Origin: Tridacna crocea
Taxonomy: Eukaryota; Mollusca; Bivalvia; Cardiida; Cardiidae
Reading direction: 5' to 3'
Assembly (NCBI GenBank): GCA_943736015.1
Contig: OX031058.1
Span: forward strand, 24,577,001 to 24,641,000
DNA length: 64,000 nucleotides
In this document: positions 15,101-23,099 of the stretch, one piece after another
Layout of the letters: the number at the start of each line of letters is the position of its first letter
Position numbering within the stretch: position 1 is the first letter of the stretch
The notes under the pieces: generated by a model
What the model was told of the DNA's origin: nothing
Database searches by the model: none
What the model saw: only the letters and a program-made list of their open reading frames with translations
Program-made: the position numbers and the translations under genes

Positions 15101-17958
15101 CTTGCTCAGAGCCAGGCTTTTATATATTTTGTGTGCAAATATATATGATTTTTCATTAAAATGATGCACATTTGTATATTTTTCCTGTAATGTTCCTGTT
15201 TTACTGACTATGAAAAAACAAAAAACGGTATAAATCCAAAATAAGCCAAATTTTGGGATTGTACATGTATATATACATTTTTCAAAGGCGAATTCCTCAG
15301 AAACAAGCACAGATACCCACATCCTTTTGTACTGTAATCTCCTAGAGACATGATGAGCTTTTATGTGCATCGTTTTTTTTTTTTTTTTTTCAAATCTACT
15401 CGCTAGAAAATCTGTCCTTCAGAAAAAAAGGGGGAAAGGATATTACATCAATAAACACCTGAGATTTTGAGTAAAAAGAAAAATCGCTCAAAACAGTAAA
15501 TGTGGTACCAAAAGTACATAAAAGGCTTCGTTCTTTGAAATGGAAGTCGTTTACGAATGGGACAATAGCAAACTAATGAAAGAGATTTTGAAGCAGGCGA
15601 AAATCCTGTCAAACATAAGAATGCAAAAATCAAAGCAAAAGACTGAAATCTAGACGGTATATATACTGAGTCCAGTAGGTGTCATGCTCTACACAGTTTT
15701 TGTTCCGAAATAACGAAATCCTAAATCGTTCAAACCAAATAGTTTTTCGAGAAAAAGAAATACTAAATCGTTGAAACGAAATACTATTTCGAGAAAACGA
15801 AATATATTAAATTCGAGAAAATGAAATATACTAAACTGTTAAAACGAAATGTTATTTCGAGAAAACGAAATAGGTATGTTCAGAACACTTGCTTGTCATC
15901 GTATACAGACTGTATAGTCACTCATCTCACAAGTCCATGATAGACGGTTTCGTTTTCTCAAAAGAGGAAGTATATATTTCGTTTGAACGATTTCAGATTT
16001 CGTTATTTCGAAATAAAAATGTGTAGAGCATGACACCTACAGGGCTCCATATGCCAAAAGTTGTTTGTTTTACAATTCTGTACATAGATCAAACAAACGA
16101 GTAAACTACTGTAGAAGGAAAAAAATATTTTAAAGACTTGTGATACCAACAACAAGTAAATATCAGAAGTCAAGGCAACAAAAAACTGCGAAGGACACTT
16201 GGAATCAAAGGTATTTCGTGAACAGCAAATAACGTAACACCAGAACACTAGGTTGAAAATCTGGCGACAGAAAAAAGTCGTTTAAAACAGTCCTTTTCTG
16301 GGAACAAACCGAAAGTTTAAGTCTTTGAAAAGAAGTTGTGATGCCGAGAGCCAACAATGCAAGTGTAAGCAACACAAGAAAATGTCTCAGATGCTCGTAT
16401 TTGTACAAAGCGCAACCAATGGATATTCTTGAATACAAGCTTCCAGGCCCCAAGCTGGTGAATACCAAGAAAAAACATGATTCACAGAATAAATTATATA
16501 TAAAACACTTTTTAAATCATTGTTTTCAAAGACAACTCCCATCACCTGAGTCACGTTAATCTGCCACATGCAAAATGCTCTAATTTATACAAGTCTAGAA
16601 TTTTGTTGTCTAGTAAAGGATTAACCAAAGGTTTGCCCTTGTCAGCCAATATTTCGATTTTTTACGCTCTCAATTTATCGACAGCATATTACCCATGTGA
16701 GACCAGGACTTCTGTTTGAACTCTTTCCCGAGGGTGGCATTATTTCTTATCTTTATTACCTTGCTCTCTCAGTTTCACCATTGCGACGTTCATTCTAGAA
16801 AACTTATGAAAAAGTTTAGCATATCAGTATATTTTATTTCTTATTGTTTACTTTGATAGTGAAATTGCATAATTAAAAAGATAGACAGTTTCACCCAGCA
16901 GGAATCAGACTTGAGTTTCTGTAATCAGCTACAATTTAAAAGTTATCATTCAGTGCGTAAATCTGCGCATCAGGCAATTTTCGTAAATTTTTCGTTTATT
17001 GTAAACTATCAGTACACTCTGAATCAGAAAAGGTCATTCACTTTAACTTGAAAGGTTATCAAAGGGCTCGAAAATGTACATTGATCAGCGAATTTTCCGT
17101 ATTAGTTCGGAAATTTTTTGTGTCAGTTTAACCCGTAAGTAAATTTGAGTAAGACATGAGTTTCTTTAATTTAAATTAATAATGACTGGTTATCAATCAC
17201 TTACAGTGTAGGCTATTTTATATTCAAACGACAAAAGTTTTAAAAGAATTAATTTTTTTCAACAACACATTATAAAGAAAAACAAATGGAGTTTGAAAGA
17301 AGGAGCCATTAGTTGTTACAAACGATTACTACCTTTTCTTTTTCAATTTGGTATACTACAATGCAATAAAAAGTACCATTTGTATGCAAATCAATCAAAG
17401 CTTCTATAGTATAATGTATTCATTACTTACATCATTCGTTATCAAGTTTTCGGAACCAATCTCAACGCCTCGTCTCGATCTGAACTCTCTCGGCAAGTAA
17501 GTTGGAACATCTTCGTTTTCTTCGGCAATATTTGACAAGTCAGTCAAGGACCGCCTGACATCCATGGCAACGATTTTACCCTCAACCACATGTTCAACGG
17601 TCAAATTGTTACCCAAGCTACCATTCTCGGTGTCATTTCCGGTTATGCTACCATTTCCGGTCACATGACCATTGTCCTTTTCAGAAGCAGTTCGTTGGTG
17701 TAGCCCGTTTCGATTTTGTGTCCCAACTTCATCCCCATCAAGCTTCAGGCTAGGTTTTGTGTTATTTGAATCTGCCATAGAGTCTACTACTTCCTCTGGA
17801 ATAGCGTCCAGTTTACGATTGTCTTCAATTACAACCGCTTCAAGTCCAACACTGTTCATTTTATTGTTTTGTATTTCATTTTCTACATTCTCTTCATGTA
17901 TTCTATCTTCGAATTTTTTCTCATCATCAATAGGTTTGTCTTTCAGTTCAGTCACCAT
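1..17958 (-). CDS. Two-pore channel (TPC) gene, N-terminal six exons; 3' part lies left of the window
   Basis: Exons, in transcript order: 17958-17431, 7033-6951, 5692-5572, 3017-2889, 1728-1609 and 111-1 (continuing). All junctions are GT/AG and keep phase, giving 364 residues so far. Residues 1-176 are acidic and disordered. A conserved TPC-like N-terminal segment follows (LVADARSG), then S1 (GAIMINLFLALFEDPAY), S2 (MIAEAICLVIFTARLSHH), S3 (IVCIVVTVIDIIAYIIV), an arginine-bearing S4 (IRWSRVLRPLLIMNF) and S5 starting RRAWSNIR. The S4-S5 pattern is what I know from TPC cation channels of endosomes, lysosomes or plasma membrane; by eye it is nearest the TPC3 type. Domain I pore, domain II and the C-terminus are outside the window. 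The 10.4-kb first intron is full of transposon debris. The gene looks intact where visible. A different two-domain cation channel is possible but less likely. Confidence 0.85.
241..471 (+). mobile_element. TTAA/hairpin MITE (family H1), complete copy
   Basis: Family H1, ~230 bp: ends TTAACCCTTTACCAAAC and its complement. One arm continues AATCCCTGG, the other GACAAAATTTTAGACTGG. The middle is a ~64-bp palindrome, TTTTGAAAACATTGTGGG then AAAAGGAGAAAATGCTGG and its mirror. The TTAA at both ends and CCC start suggest piggyBac-type transposition; no transposase is encoded. Plus means the AATCCCTGG end is on the left. This copy has TTTCCC in its ends and shares its right TTAA with the next copy. 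Confidence 0.9.
468..693 (-). mobile_element. H1 MITE, back to back with the previous copy
   Basis: Full length, inverted relative to its neighbour. One TTAA (468-471) serves both elements. Confidence 0.9.
1060..1132. repeat. H3-type hairpin in TPC intron
   Basis: AATGTCAACCCTGGTCAGACTG and CAGTCTGACCAGGGTCGACA pair around a 14-base centre. Confidence 0.8.
1609..1728 (-). CDS. TPC exon 5: segments S3 and S4
   Basis: 120 nt (40 codons, phase 0 both ends), bounded by TTTCTAG and GTGAGT. S3 carries the acidic VIDIIAY. S4 reads KPIRWSRVLRPLLIMNF, with the first Arg residues of the voltage-sensor-like helix. Confidence 0.88.
2374..2750 (+). mobile_element. GC-palindrome MITE (family H2) interrupted by an AT-rich insertion
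   Basis: H2, ~265 bp: inverted ends TGCAACACGCGAAAAGGG and CATTCGGACATTTGCG, then GTGTCGTCTCGGATTAGCC TGCGCAG, with a central AAAACAGAAAAT stretch. Here bases about 2450-2588 are a foreign piece starting with poly-T and ending in (ATT)n. Confidence 0.85.
2889..3017 (-). CDS. TPC exon 4: segment S2 and S2-S3 linker
   Basis: 129 nt (43 codons, phase 0 both ends), bounded by AACTAG and GTAAGT. It encodes S2 and the basic linker RLLDSFKKDAKNITAIV. Confidence 0.85.
3053..3133 (-). mobile_element. H1 MITE, right half only
   Basis: It keeps one hairpin arm and one end (GATTGTGTGGTAG) and starts abruptly after the TPC exon 4 acceptor region. Confidence 0.75.
3298..3862 (+). repeat. Dispersed repeat R1, copy 1
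   Basis: About 560 bp, from GTTGAGTTTAAAAGGCAGAC to CTCCTGGCTTC...AAGAAGCCA; a second copy is at 34168-34656 in the same orientation. Shared landmarks: GGAAATAGACGTGGTTT and GCGGGAAGAAGGTC/GCGAATAGAAGGTC. Unidentified. Confidence 0.85.
3880..4130. mobile_element. H2 MITE, full length, diverged
   Basis: Ends CTTACAACACGCCAAAGG and CCTTTTGGCGTGGTGCAGG around two GGATTGGCCTGCGC-type palindromes. Confidence 0.82.
4284..4490 (+). mobile_element. H1 MITE, highly diverged
   Basis: TTTAACCCTTTTCGAAT, a weak hairpin (GGGAAAACAAGAAAATTTTCG) and a GCAAATGCTTTAAG remnant are still visible. Confidence 0.5.
4743..4971 (+). mobile_element. H1 MITE, complete copy
   Basis: TTAACTCTTTCCCAAAC left end and GGGAAAGGTTTAA right end; the hairpin is intact. 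Confidence 0.9.
5040..5213. repeat. Dispersed palindromic repeat (family H3)
   Basis: H3: TCATGAGGTAGACTGGTCCTT, then a palindrome of type CAGCCTGCGCGGACTGCGCA between GAAA and TTTC arms, then AGAGCATG. This copy's palindrome is imperfect. A second piece follows at 5300-5450. Confidence 0.75.
5572..5692 (-). CDS. TPC exon 3: segment S1
   Basis: 121 nt; the first base completes the split Arg codon. It encodes SYNLYKSKSMRFSLYG, the S1 membrane helix and the FEDPAYE motif after it, ending ALPYW at a GTATGG donor. A (CA)n and poly-C stretch lies immediately inside the next intron (5528-5559). Confidence 0.85.
5876..6296. mobile_element. H1 MITE fragments, highly diverged
   Basis: Two decayed pieces: CACAATGTTTTC with a terminal-like GTGTGGTAGAAACGGTTAAA (5880-6035), and AACATTGTAGCAACAGGAG with GTTTTGTCGTTTGGTAAA (6140-6294). 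Confidence 0.4.
6325..6410 (-). mobile_element. SINE S1, 3' part
   Basis: TTTATTTTACATCGATTGAG and CAAGTTCTTACAACTTATAC match the S1 tail in reverse. Confidence 0.65.
6750..6927. repeat. H3 repeat, well-preserved palindrome
   Basis: AGTTTCAGCCAAGGTCAGCC pairs with GGCTGACCTGGGCTGAAACT around GCGCGGACTGCGC. Confidence 0.85.
6951..7033 (-). CDS. TPC exon 2
   Basis: 83 nt after a TTTTGCAG acceptor, ending at CAG|GTCAGA. It starts in phase 0 and leaves 2 nt of an Arg codon. It encodes DLLLAATLVADARSGQS and onward, a conserved helix just before S1 in TPC proteins. Confidence 0.8.
7331..7548. mobile_element. Small element with perfect 30-bp inverted repeats
   Basis: Arms 7331-7360 and 7519-7548 are exact complements (GTATACTACTCAACATTTGC ...GGGATCAC). 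They are 158 bases apart in the TPC first intron. Confidence 0.88.
8380..8962 (+). repeat. Dispersed repeat R2, copy 1
   Basis: It shares with 14795-15430 the blocks GAGCAATTT, TTGAGCTTTTATC, CTCAGxAACxAGCA and TACTGTAATCTCCTAGAGAC, in order over ~600 bp. AT-rich, no coding signal. Confidence 0.85.
9064..9291 (-). mobile_element. H1 MITE, complete copy
   Basis: TTAACCCTTTGCCAAGC left end, intact hairpin, GGGAAAGGATTAA right end. Confidence 0.9.
9292..10946. other. TPC intron sequence without recognised features
   Basis: AT-rich; apart from the hairpin at 10026-10061, no gene or repeat family was recognised. Confidence 0.6.
10026..10061. repeat. Short hairpin
   Basis: GTAAACACCATCGG and CCGATGGTGTTTAC, 14-bp perfect arms with loop AAATATTA. 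Confidence 0.85.
10947..11003. mobile_element. H2 MITE, one end only
   Basis: ACGACACTTTACGCAAATGTC then CCCTTTTACCGTGTTGCAGG. Confidence 0.7.
11325..11815. repeat. GC-rich island with short CCGCC/GGCGG repeats
   Basis: This stretch is strikingly GC-rich in an AT-rich window. It is dense in GCCGCC, GGCGGC, CGGCCGG and TGCCACC words on both strands, with inverted pairs such as GGCACAATTGG/CCGATTGTGCC and CAGGCGGCAT/ATGCCGCCTG. Short ORFs occur in several frames and none looks real. Confidence 0.7.
12387..12615 (-). mobile_element. H1 MITE, complete copy
   Basis: CCCATTACC/GGTAATGGG version of the ends, with an intact hairpin. Confidence 0.9.
12616..13451. other. TPC intron sequence without recognised genes
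   Basis: Only a GC-rich patch (13345-13410, GGGGGCGGCCCCCGTCCCC) stands out, possibly an end of an unidentified transposon beginning near CAGGCCCGTAG (13321). Confidence 0.5.
13452..13668 (+). mobile_element. H1 MITE with symmetrically shortened hairpin
   Basis: The ATGCTGGT/ACCAGCAT hairpin tip is missing from both arms (AGGAGAAAATTCTCCT remains). Ends CCCATTACCACAC and GTGTGGTAAAGAG. Confidence 0.9.
13905..14122 (+). mobile_element. H1 MITE, left end eroded
   Basis: The hairpin and right end (TTTGGTTAAGGGTTAA) are clear; the left TTAACCC is lost. Confidence 0.85.
14199..14434 (-). mobile_element. H1 MITE, complete copy
   Basis: The hairpin arms both carry an extra GGG(G)A/TCCCCC change relative to the usual arm. 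Confidence 0.9.
14541..14771 (-). mobile_element. H1 MITE, diverged complete copy
   Basis: CTCTTTACCAAACGACAAAA left end, GTTAAAGGGTTAA right end, several mismatches in the hairpin. Confidence 0.8.
14795..15430 (+). repeat. Dispersed repeat R2, copy 2
   Basis: Same orientation as copy 1, 6.4 kb away in the same TPC intron. Both could be remnants of an old intronic duplication. Confidence 0.85.
15672..16043. mobile_element. TIR element with internal TTTCG repeats
   Basis: ~60-bp inverted ends starting GTAGGTGTCATGCTCTACAC. The body repeats GTTTCGTTTTCTCGAAATA-like units (either strand), e.g. ACGAAATACTATTTCGAGAA and ACGAAATGTTATTTCGAGAA. Confidence 0.85.
16555..16624 (+). mobile_element. H1 MITE, right-end fragment
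   Basis: GCAAAATGCTCTAATTTATAC and GTTGTCTAGTAAAGGATTAA match the H1 right end. Confidence 0.5.
16625..17430. other. TPC intron sequence next to exon 1
   Basis: AT-rich; nothing recognised. Confidence 0.6.
17431..17958 (-). CDS. TPC exon 1: disordered acidic N-terminus
   Basis: This exon has 176 codons, from ATG (context ACG-ATG-G) to a GAT|GTAAGT donor. The reading frame stays open upstream of the ATG but has no earlier ATG. The protein is rich in Glu, Asp, Asn and Lys, with no membrane segment, and includes GNGSITGNDTENGSLGN and the basic LPREFRSRRG near its end. Attribution to the TPC gene rests on strand, matching phase (0) and order, not on homology. It could instead be a neighbouring gene's exon, but no other partner is visible. 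Confidence 0.65.
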
Positions 17959-18161
17959 CGTTTTTGTTTTAGAGCTACTCAAAAACCACAATTTTCTTTG
18001 AAATGATAATGATAACAACAGTTATACTTGTGAGTGTTGCTGTTGTTATTGCTGTTTCGCTGCTTCTGCTTTTGTAATCGTTCTTGGTGCAAGTATTGAT
18101 GGTTGTATTGTTGTTCATGTTGTTCTTATAAGTGTAGTAGATGATGTTATTGATAATGGTA

Positions 18162-19150
18162 CAAGGTGTCCGAAAAGTATGATAAGTTTTAACATTTATG
18201 TTGAAGGTTTCAATTTCAGATGAAAATTAAGAAATAAGTAAGCATGCATATGTATTTTTCTTTTTTGTAAAAGTTTCGTTTAATTTTACGTTACGCACGT
18301 TCATACGGATTTTAAATTAGGAATACCATTTCGTCACCGGCGTCCTTTTATTAAATGGCGTTTTCCCACTTCTTATTGTCTGGACATGTCTGTAACAAAA
18401 ACATGCATTTTTTGGCACATGACATCATACTTTTTAAAAGACACCTATATACATTGAAAAAAAAATACCTGTGTAATATGCAATGTCATAACTATCACGG
18501 TGTGATTGTACCATATATCTATAAAGACACAATTTCCGATGATAACTACGCTTTTGAAAAACAAGTTTGTCCCTACATCCGACTAGATTTCAAAACACGT
18601 GGTTTATGCAGGATGGTGCTTCGACAGAAATATACAACACTGTGATAGACTTTTTATATGATTTGTTTAGTGATGGAGTAATATTAAAAACGATAATTGG
18701 AGGTAAGAAATTGAGACCTGTACACAGTCGTGACCTCAACCCATGCGACGTTTTGGAATTGTTCAAAGTCAAAGGTCTAAAATCCCACACCAGGCAGCAT
18801 AGGCATGTTTTTAAAAAATATTAAACGCGAAATCAAGAAGATTGATAAATGATTGTATGCTAAAAGACTGACAATTACGTTATGCTTGTTAGGCATGGAA
18901 AGTGTAAATAAGGTCGTCATATTTGAAAGGTCATGAATTACTAAAATGACGTCATTGACAAAAAAGTACCTTAATTCAAAATCAGTGTAAAAGAAATGTA
19001 ATGTAATCATGATTGAATGTAGTTACCTCTCACACACATACACAAAAACACATGTCTTATGTACATATTGATACATTTTATCTCTTCATTTGAAATGAAA
19101 AGCTAGATTATAGAATGACAAAAGTTTTACCTTAATTTTCGGACGCCCTG
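18162..19150 (+). mobile_element. IS630/Tc1-mariner-type transposon relic
   Basis: The ends look like TA-CAAGGTGTCCGAAAAGTA at the left and the complement of TACAGGGCGTCCGAAAATTA at the right, the usual TA-flanked CAGGGTGTCC ends of this superfamily. Inside, on the plus strand, are DDE transposase pieces in two frames: GVIVPYIYKDTISDDNY with CPYIR (18495-18590), then WFMQDGAS and RDLNPCD (18597-18760). The QDGA and SPDLNP-like motifs hold the second and third catalytic acids. The ~990-bp length, frame break and missing N-terminus make it a dead copy. It sits about 200 bases upstream of the TPC start codon. Confidence 0.78.
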
Positions 19151-19399
19151 TATCTTCATGGTGTTGTGTTTTGTTTCATTATTGCTGGAGGAGGAATTGT
19201 TGTTGGTTTTGATTTTGCTGTTGTTGATCTTATTCATGATGTGAACGTTGTTTTTGATTTTGTTTACGGTGGTGATGTTTGTGGTGTTGTTATTTGTGTT
19301 TTTGTTATATTAGTTATGTAATTTACTTGTTATCATTATTTCCTGTTTTTCTTAACGGTCAGAATAATTTTGCAAACAGTTTGATCGAAAGATAGTCAG

Positions 19400-19401
<2 letters not shown>

Positions 19402-19434
<33 letters not shown>
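19402..19434. repeat. (GA)n microsatellite
   Basis: Sixteen or so uninterrupted GA units. Confidence 0.97.
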
Positions 19435-19438
<4 letters not shown>

Positions 19439-20327
19439 TGTAGCATAATCAGCATAACCTAAGTCAGAAATGACAATGAAAAGTTTTTTAACACATTATG
19501 TAAAAATCTTTACCTTTGCTTTTTCAAAGTGCTAACAGATAAAATCGCGTGATATAACCTAAAATGTAACAAGCGCCAAACCAACATTAATTTCCTTTTC
19601 GGACAATATATATCGAGACCAGACTTTAATTCAATGCAGTCTGATCTTGATCTACACGTTCCGATATATTTTAATTCAGACGTTCCTGTTTAGAAAAAAA
19701 AGTCTTAGAATAAAACTATATCTCTTCCACATTTTCCAATCACTTAAAATTATCTATATATGTCCCAAAACGATTGATACCGATATATTCCGACTGTCTA
19801 CCAGTTCCATCAGTCAGCGTTCATTGGAGCAAGCCACACAAACATATAGAGATAAACTCTGCGATCTATTGTATTAATTTTCAGTGGCTGTGAAATCGTT
19901 TCGTAAACCCTGAACTATTTGAGCGCCGATGAAACCAAACATACTTTATAGGTCAAGAAAAGAGCTGAAACAATTGCAATTTCAGCATTTGCTCTTGTCC
20001 AGGTATTCTTAGTAAAGTTGACATCCAAGATCAAGGATCAGATTGCACGTTTTTCATAGTCCGATCCTGATTTATACCGACTGAAAGGCAATTGTGGTTA
20101 TGAAAGGCACTCAAGGGTTAATTTCCGATAATTGCACATCCTCTCATTGTCAAAGAGAATTTGTCAACAAATTCTGAGGCATCAGCAAATGACAAAGAAA
20201 TCTAATTTTCTAGCACCTGTGCTCAAGTAGACATGGTATTTCGTGTACAAAAGATTTAGGTGCTAAAACGGCATCCACTGTCCGCTCCAGTCTGATCTTC
20301 TTCTGCACTTTCCAGAAAAAGAGCGGA

Positions 20328-20528
20328 GCGGTGCTATGGGAAAAAGTACTTTTATACAAGTATATGAGCCATCTGCGAGAAGTATCAATTCAGATCAGCC
20401 TGCGCGGACTGCGCAGGTTGATCAGAATGGAAACTTTTCGCTACTGGTCAAATTTCTGTATTTCCAAGGGCCAAGTTTATTTCATGATTAGGATGATTGT
20501 TGTAACAAAAAGGGGGGGGGGGGGGGGG
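20328..20528. repeat. H3 repeat followed by a poly-G run
   Basis: TTCAGATCAGCCTGCGCGG and GCGCAGGTTGATCAGAATGG, then a run of about 17 G at 20512-20528. Confidence 0.75.
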
Positions 20529-20687
20529 CATGGGGGCATATAATGGACCCATATGTATGTAATAGCTTGCTTGGTACTATAGCTCTCGGAGATGCATTAA
20601 ACGAGTTGTCGCTACGAGTGATATGGATCTGTCGTGCTTGGTTCAATACTTTTTTTGCGGATGAATAAGTCCCCCTTTCCAGAGAGC

Positions 20688-20916
20688 TTAACCCTCTAGT
20701 GGCTTTTTCCAAACAATCCCAGAGATAGTTCTCTAATCCTTTTGAAAACATTGTGGGAAAAGGAGAAAATGCTGGTAACCAGCATTTTCTCCTTTTCCTA
20801 CTATGTTTTCTACCCTGCTGGAAACAAATTTCAGTTTTTGATTTACGTTTATTTTGTGATCTGCATGTGCTTTCAATTTGGACCAGTCTAAAATTTTGTC
20901 GTTTGGTAAAGGGTTA
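20688..20916 (+). mobile_element. H1 MITE, complete copy
   Basis: Left end partly changed (TTAACCCTCTAGTGG), hairpin intact, right end GGTAAAGGGTTAA perfect. Confidence 0.88.
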
Positions 20917-21169
20917 ACCTTTTTATCTATATAAAAACGAACATATTTTTTTAGCCTGAAAAGGATGGACCGAGTACCGTATGCTGGAATATTTTTATTT
21001 GTTTCGGGGTTTAAATATAAATAGAAATAATGAAAAATAAATTACAAGTAATTGCCACTGTTTGGGTGCGGCTGATTACGCTGGATTTTGGTCTTTTTTC
21101 TGTTAATGATAAACAGCAGGTTGCAATGCGTGAGAGATGCAGGTATGTTTATTTCACATTATATAACAT

Positions 21170-21640
21170 AACATAAGCTTTATTTGGCACTACACTGTGA
21201 TAATTCATGGCCAATACATAAAGAAATGTAAATGTGGAGTGTAAACACAAGCAAAATAAGGATAATAAACGAAAGAAGTATACAGAGATTTCAATGTATC
21301 CGAAAGAATGGGAAAAAAGTTTATTTTAGTCCTCAGTGAATTCTTTCTTTAAAGGTAAAGAAGATATATTTATGTCTTCTCAATTTTTGGATGACGTGAT
21401 TTGGATAAATTTAAAAGCAATCGGTCTTCTGGAGTAAAAGGGTCTTAAAAATCTGTTTCTTAGGTTGCATTATTTTTGACGTTCTGATAAAAAGTGGTAT
21501 TCGTCATCAATTTTATTCAAGTATAAGCAATTATGGCAGCTTCTGAGATTTCTGTCAATTCCATTATGTCGGCCGATTCGATCGCAACTTTGTGAACAGG
21601 TAATCTGAATTTTGTCAATGCATATCTGAATTTCTTTGTA
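21170..21640 (-). mobile_element. Non-LTR retrotransposon relic: C-terminal end of the reverse transcriptase ORF and 3' UTR
   Basis: On the minus strand one frame reads CDRIGRHNGIDRNLRSCHNC, then IDDEYHFLSERQ, and after a stop RNRFLRPFYSRRPIAFKF. This is the conserved tail (R-x-C-x2-C...DEYHFL) of jockey/CR1-like reverse transcriptases. Stops at several places and no upstream RT domain mark a 5'-truncated dead copy. The ORF tail is followed by an AT-rich 3' UTR ending near the TTATGTTATGTTATA direct repeats at 21165-21180. Confidence 0.7.
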
Positions 21641-22185
21641 CAAATTTGTGTTTGGTAAAATTAAAGTTCAAATTCTTGTTTGTATAAACAGAATGAAGAC
21701 TGTTATTTTACGGGCCCCTGTAGTTCCATTTGCGGGCAAATATATGAATACTATATACATGCACTGTTCACGCAAAAGGATACCTGGAGGCGCTTATTCA
21801 CGCCATAGCAAATGGTTTGATTGGATTTGTGATCCTTATCTTGTACTAATTACAATGTCGATATTTTCTCTAGCGTTACGCTGATACCTTTAACCTAAAA
21901 TACATAAATTTTAGCAGTACCTGTCTCTTTTCTGGCAAGATTTTGATCAAAATATAAGTAGTCGAAAATACACTTTCTATGCAAAATATGCAAAATAACG
22001 TGGAAAAGGAGACAGCTAGTGGCGAAGTCACTTTTCATGATGTTTCTCTATATTGAACAACAAAAGAGTTTAAAAGTGGTTTTGTCAGACAATACAGATG
22101 AACCATGCTCTGTGAAAAGAGGGCCTAATGTATCTGTTAATGCCATCAACCCCGATCAGCCTACATTTGTAAGAGAAACTTGATA

Positions 22186-22448
22186 TAATATGGCTTGCAA
22201 CAAGCAAAAAGGGGCATTCGGACATTTCCGTAAAGTGTCATCTCGGATCAGCCTGCCCAGGCTAATCCGAGACGGCACTTTACGACTACACTAGATTTTG
22301 TGCTTTAGTATACTTGCGAAAAACAGAAAATTACATAGAAACGGAAAATGTCCTTTCGGATTAGCCTGCGCTGACAGTGTAGCCTGATCCGAGACGAGAC
22401 TTTACGCAAATGTCCGAATGCCCCTCTTCCCGTGTTGCAGGCTATATG
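22186..22448. mobile_element. H2 MITE inserted into an H3 repeat
   Basis: Full-length H2. The sequence left of it (22098-22180, GAACCATGCTCTGTGAAAAG) and right of it (22455-22530, CTTCTGCCAGAGCATGGCTC) are the two halves of one H3-type repeat. Confidence 0.75.
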
Positions 22449-23080
22449 ATGCATTCATTGTGACTTGAATTGTGAGAGGCATCAAGGAGATGTTTTAAGC
22501 CCCCTTCTGCCAGAGCATGGCTCGTATATTCTACACCCTAATGAGTCATACTGCAGAGCATGAAAAAAACAACAACAAGTAAGTGTAAGGAAATTACTGT
22601 CTATTATTATAATTCATGTGCTGAGGTGTGAATGAGCGCCGCGGGGTATCGATTAAATGTATCAACCCTTATTGGTCGCCCGGCAGAAGCCGGCGACCTT
22701 ATATTTAATATAGTTCAGAAGAGATGTTCATGGAGAGTGTAGGTACTTCCGGTTGAAATCTTTCATCATATTCGCCAGGTTTAATTTGGTAAAATAGGTG
22801 TGAATGTTTGTGAAATTGTTGTGTGGGGTTTTCTTCACCTTTTTTGAGGTTGTTTACTTGTTTTTAAACCGATAAAGAATCGTGAAAGAATTATTAACGG
22901 TCTGCTGCGCAACATTTTGTGAAACTATGAATGTTCTTGTGCAGAATGCATCTATTTTTAACGCAAATGAACTCGTCCAGTCACATGATCTTAGGAACCA
23001 ATGGAAATGCAGAACTGCTCCTACTCTTTACCGTTGTCTGTGCATGTCATAGTCTTCGATGATTCGAGTATTTATAGAAT

Positions 23081-23092
23081 GCCATCTAGCGG
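23081..23092 (-). promoter_or_regulatory. CTCF-like motif
   Basis: CCGCTAGATGGC on the minus strand, one mismatch to the core CCASYAGRKGGC. Confidence 0.3.
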
Positions 23093-23099
23093 GAGATAA

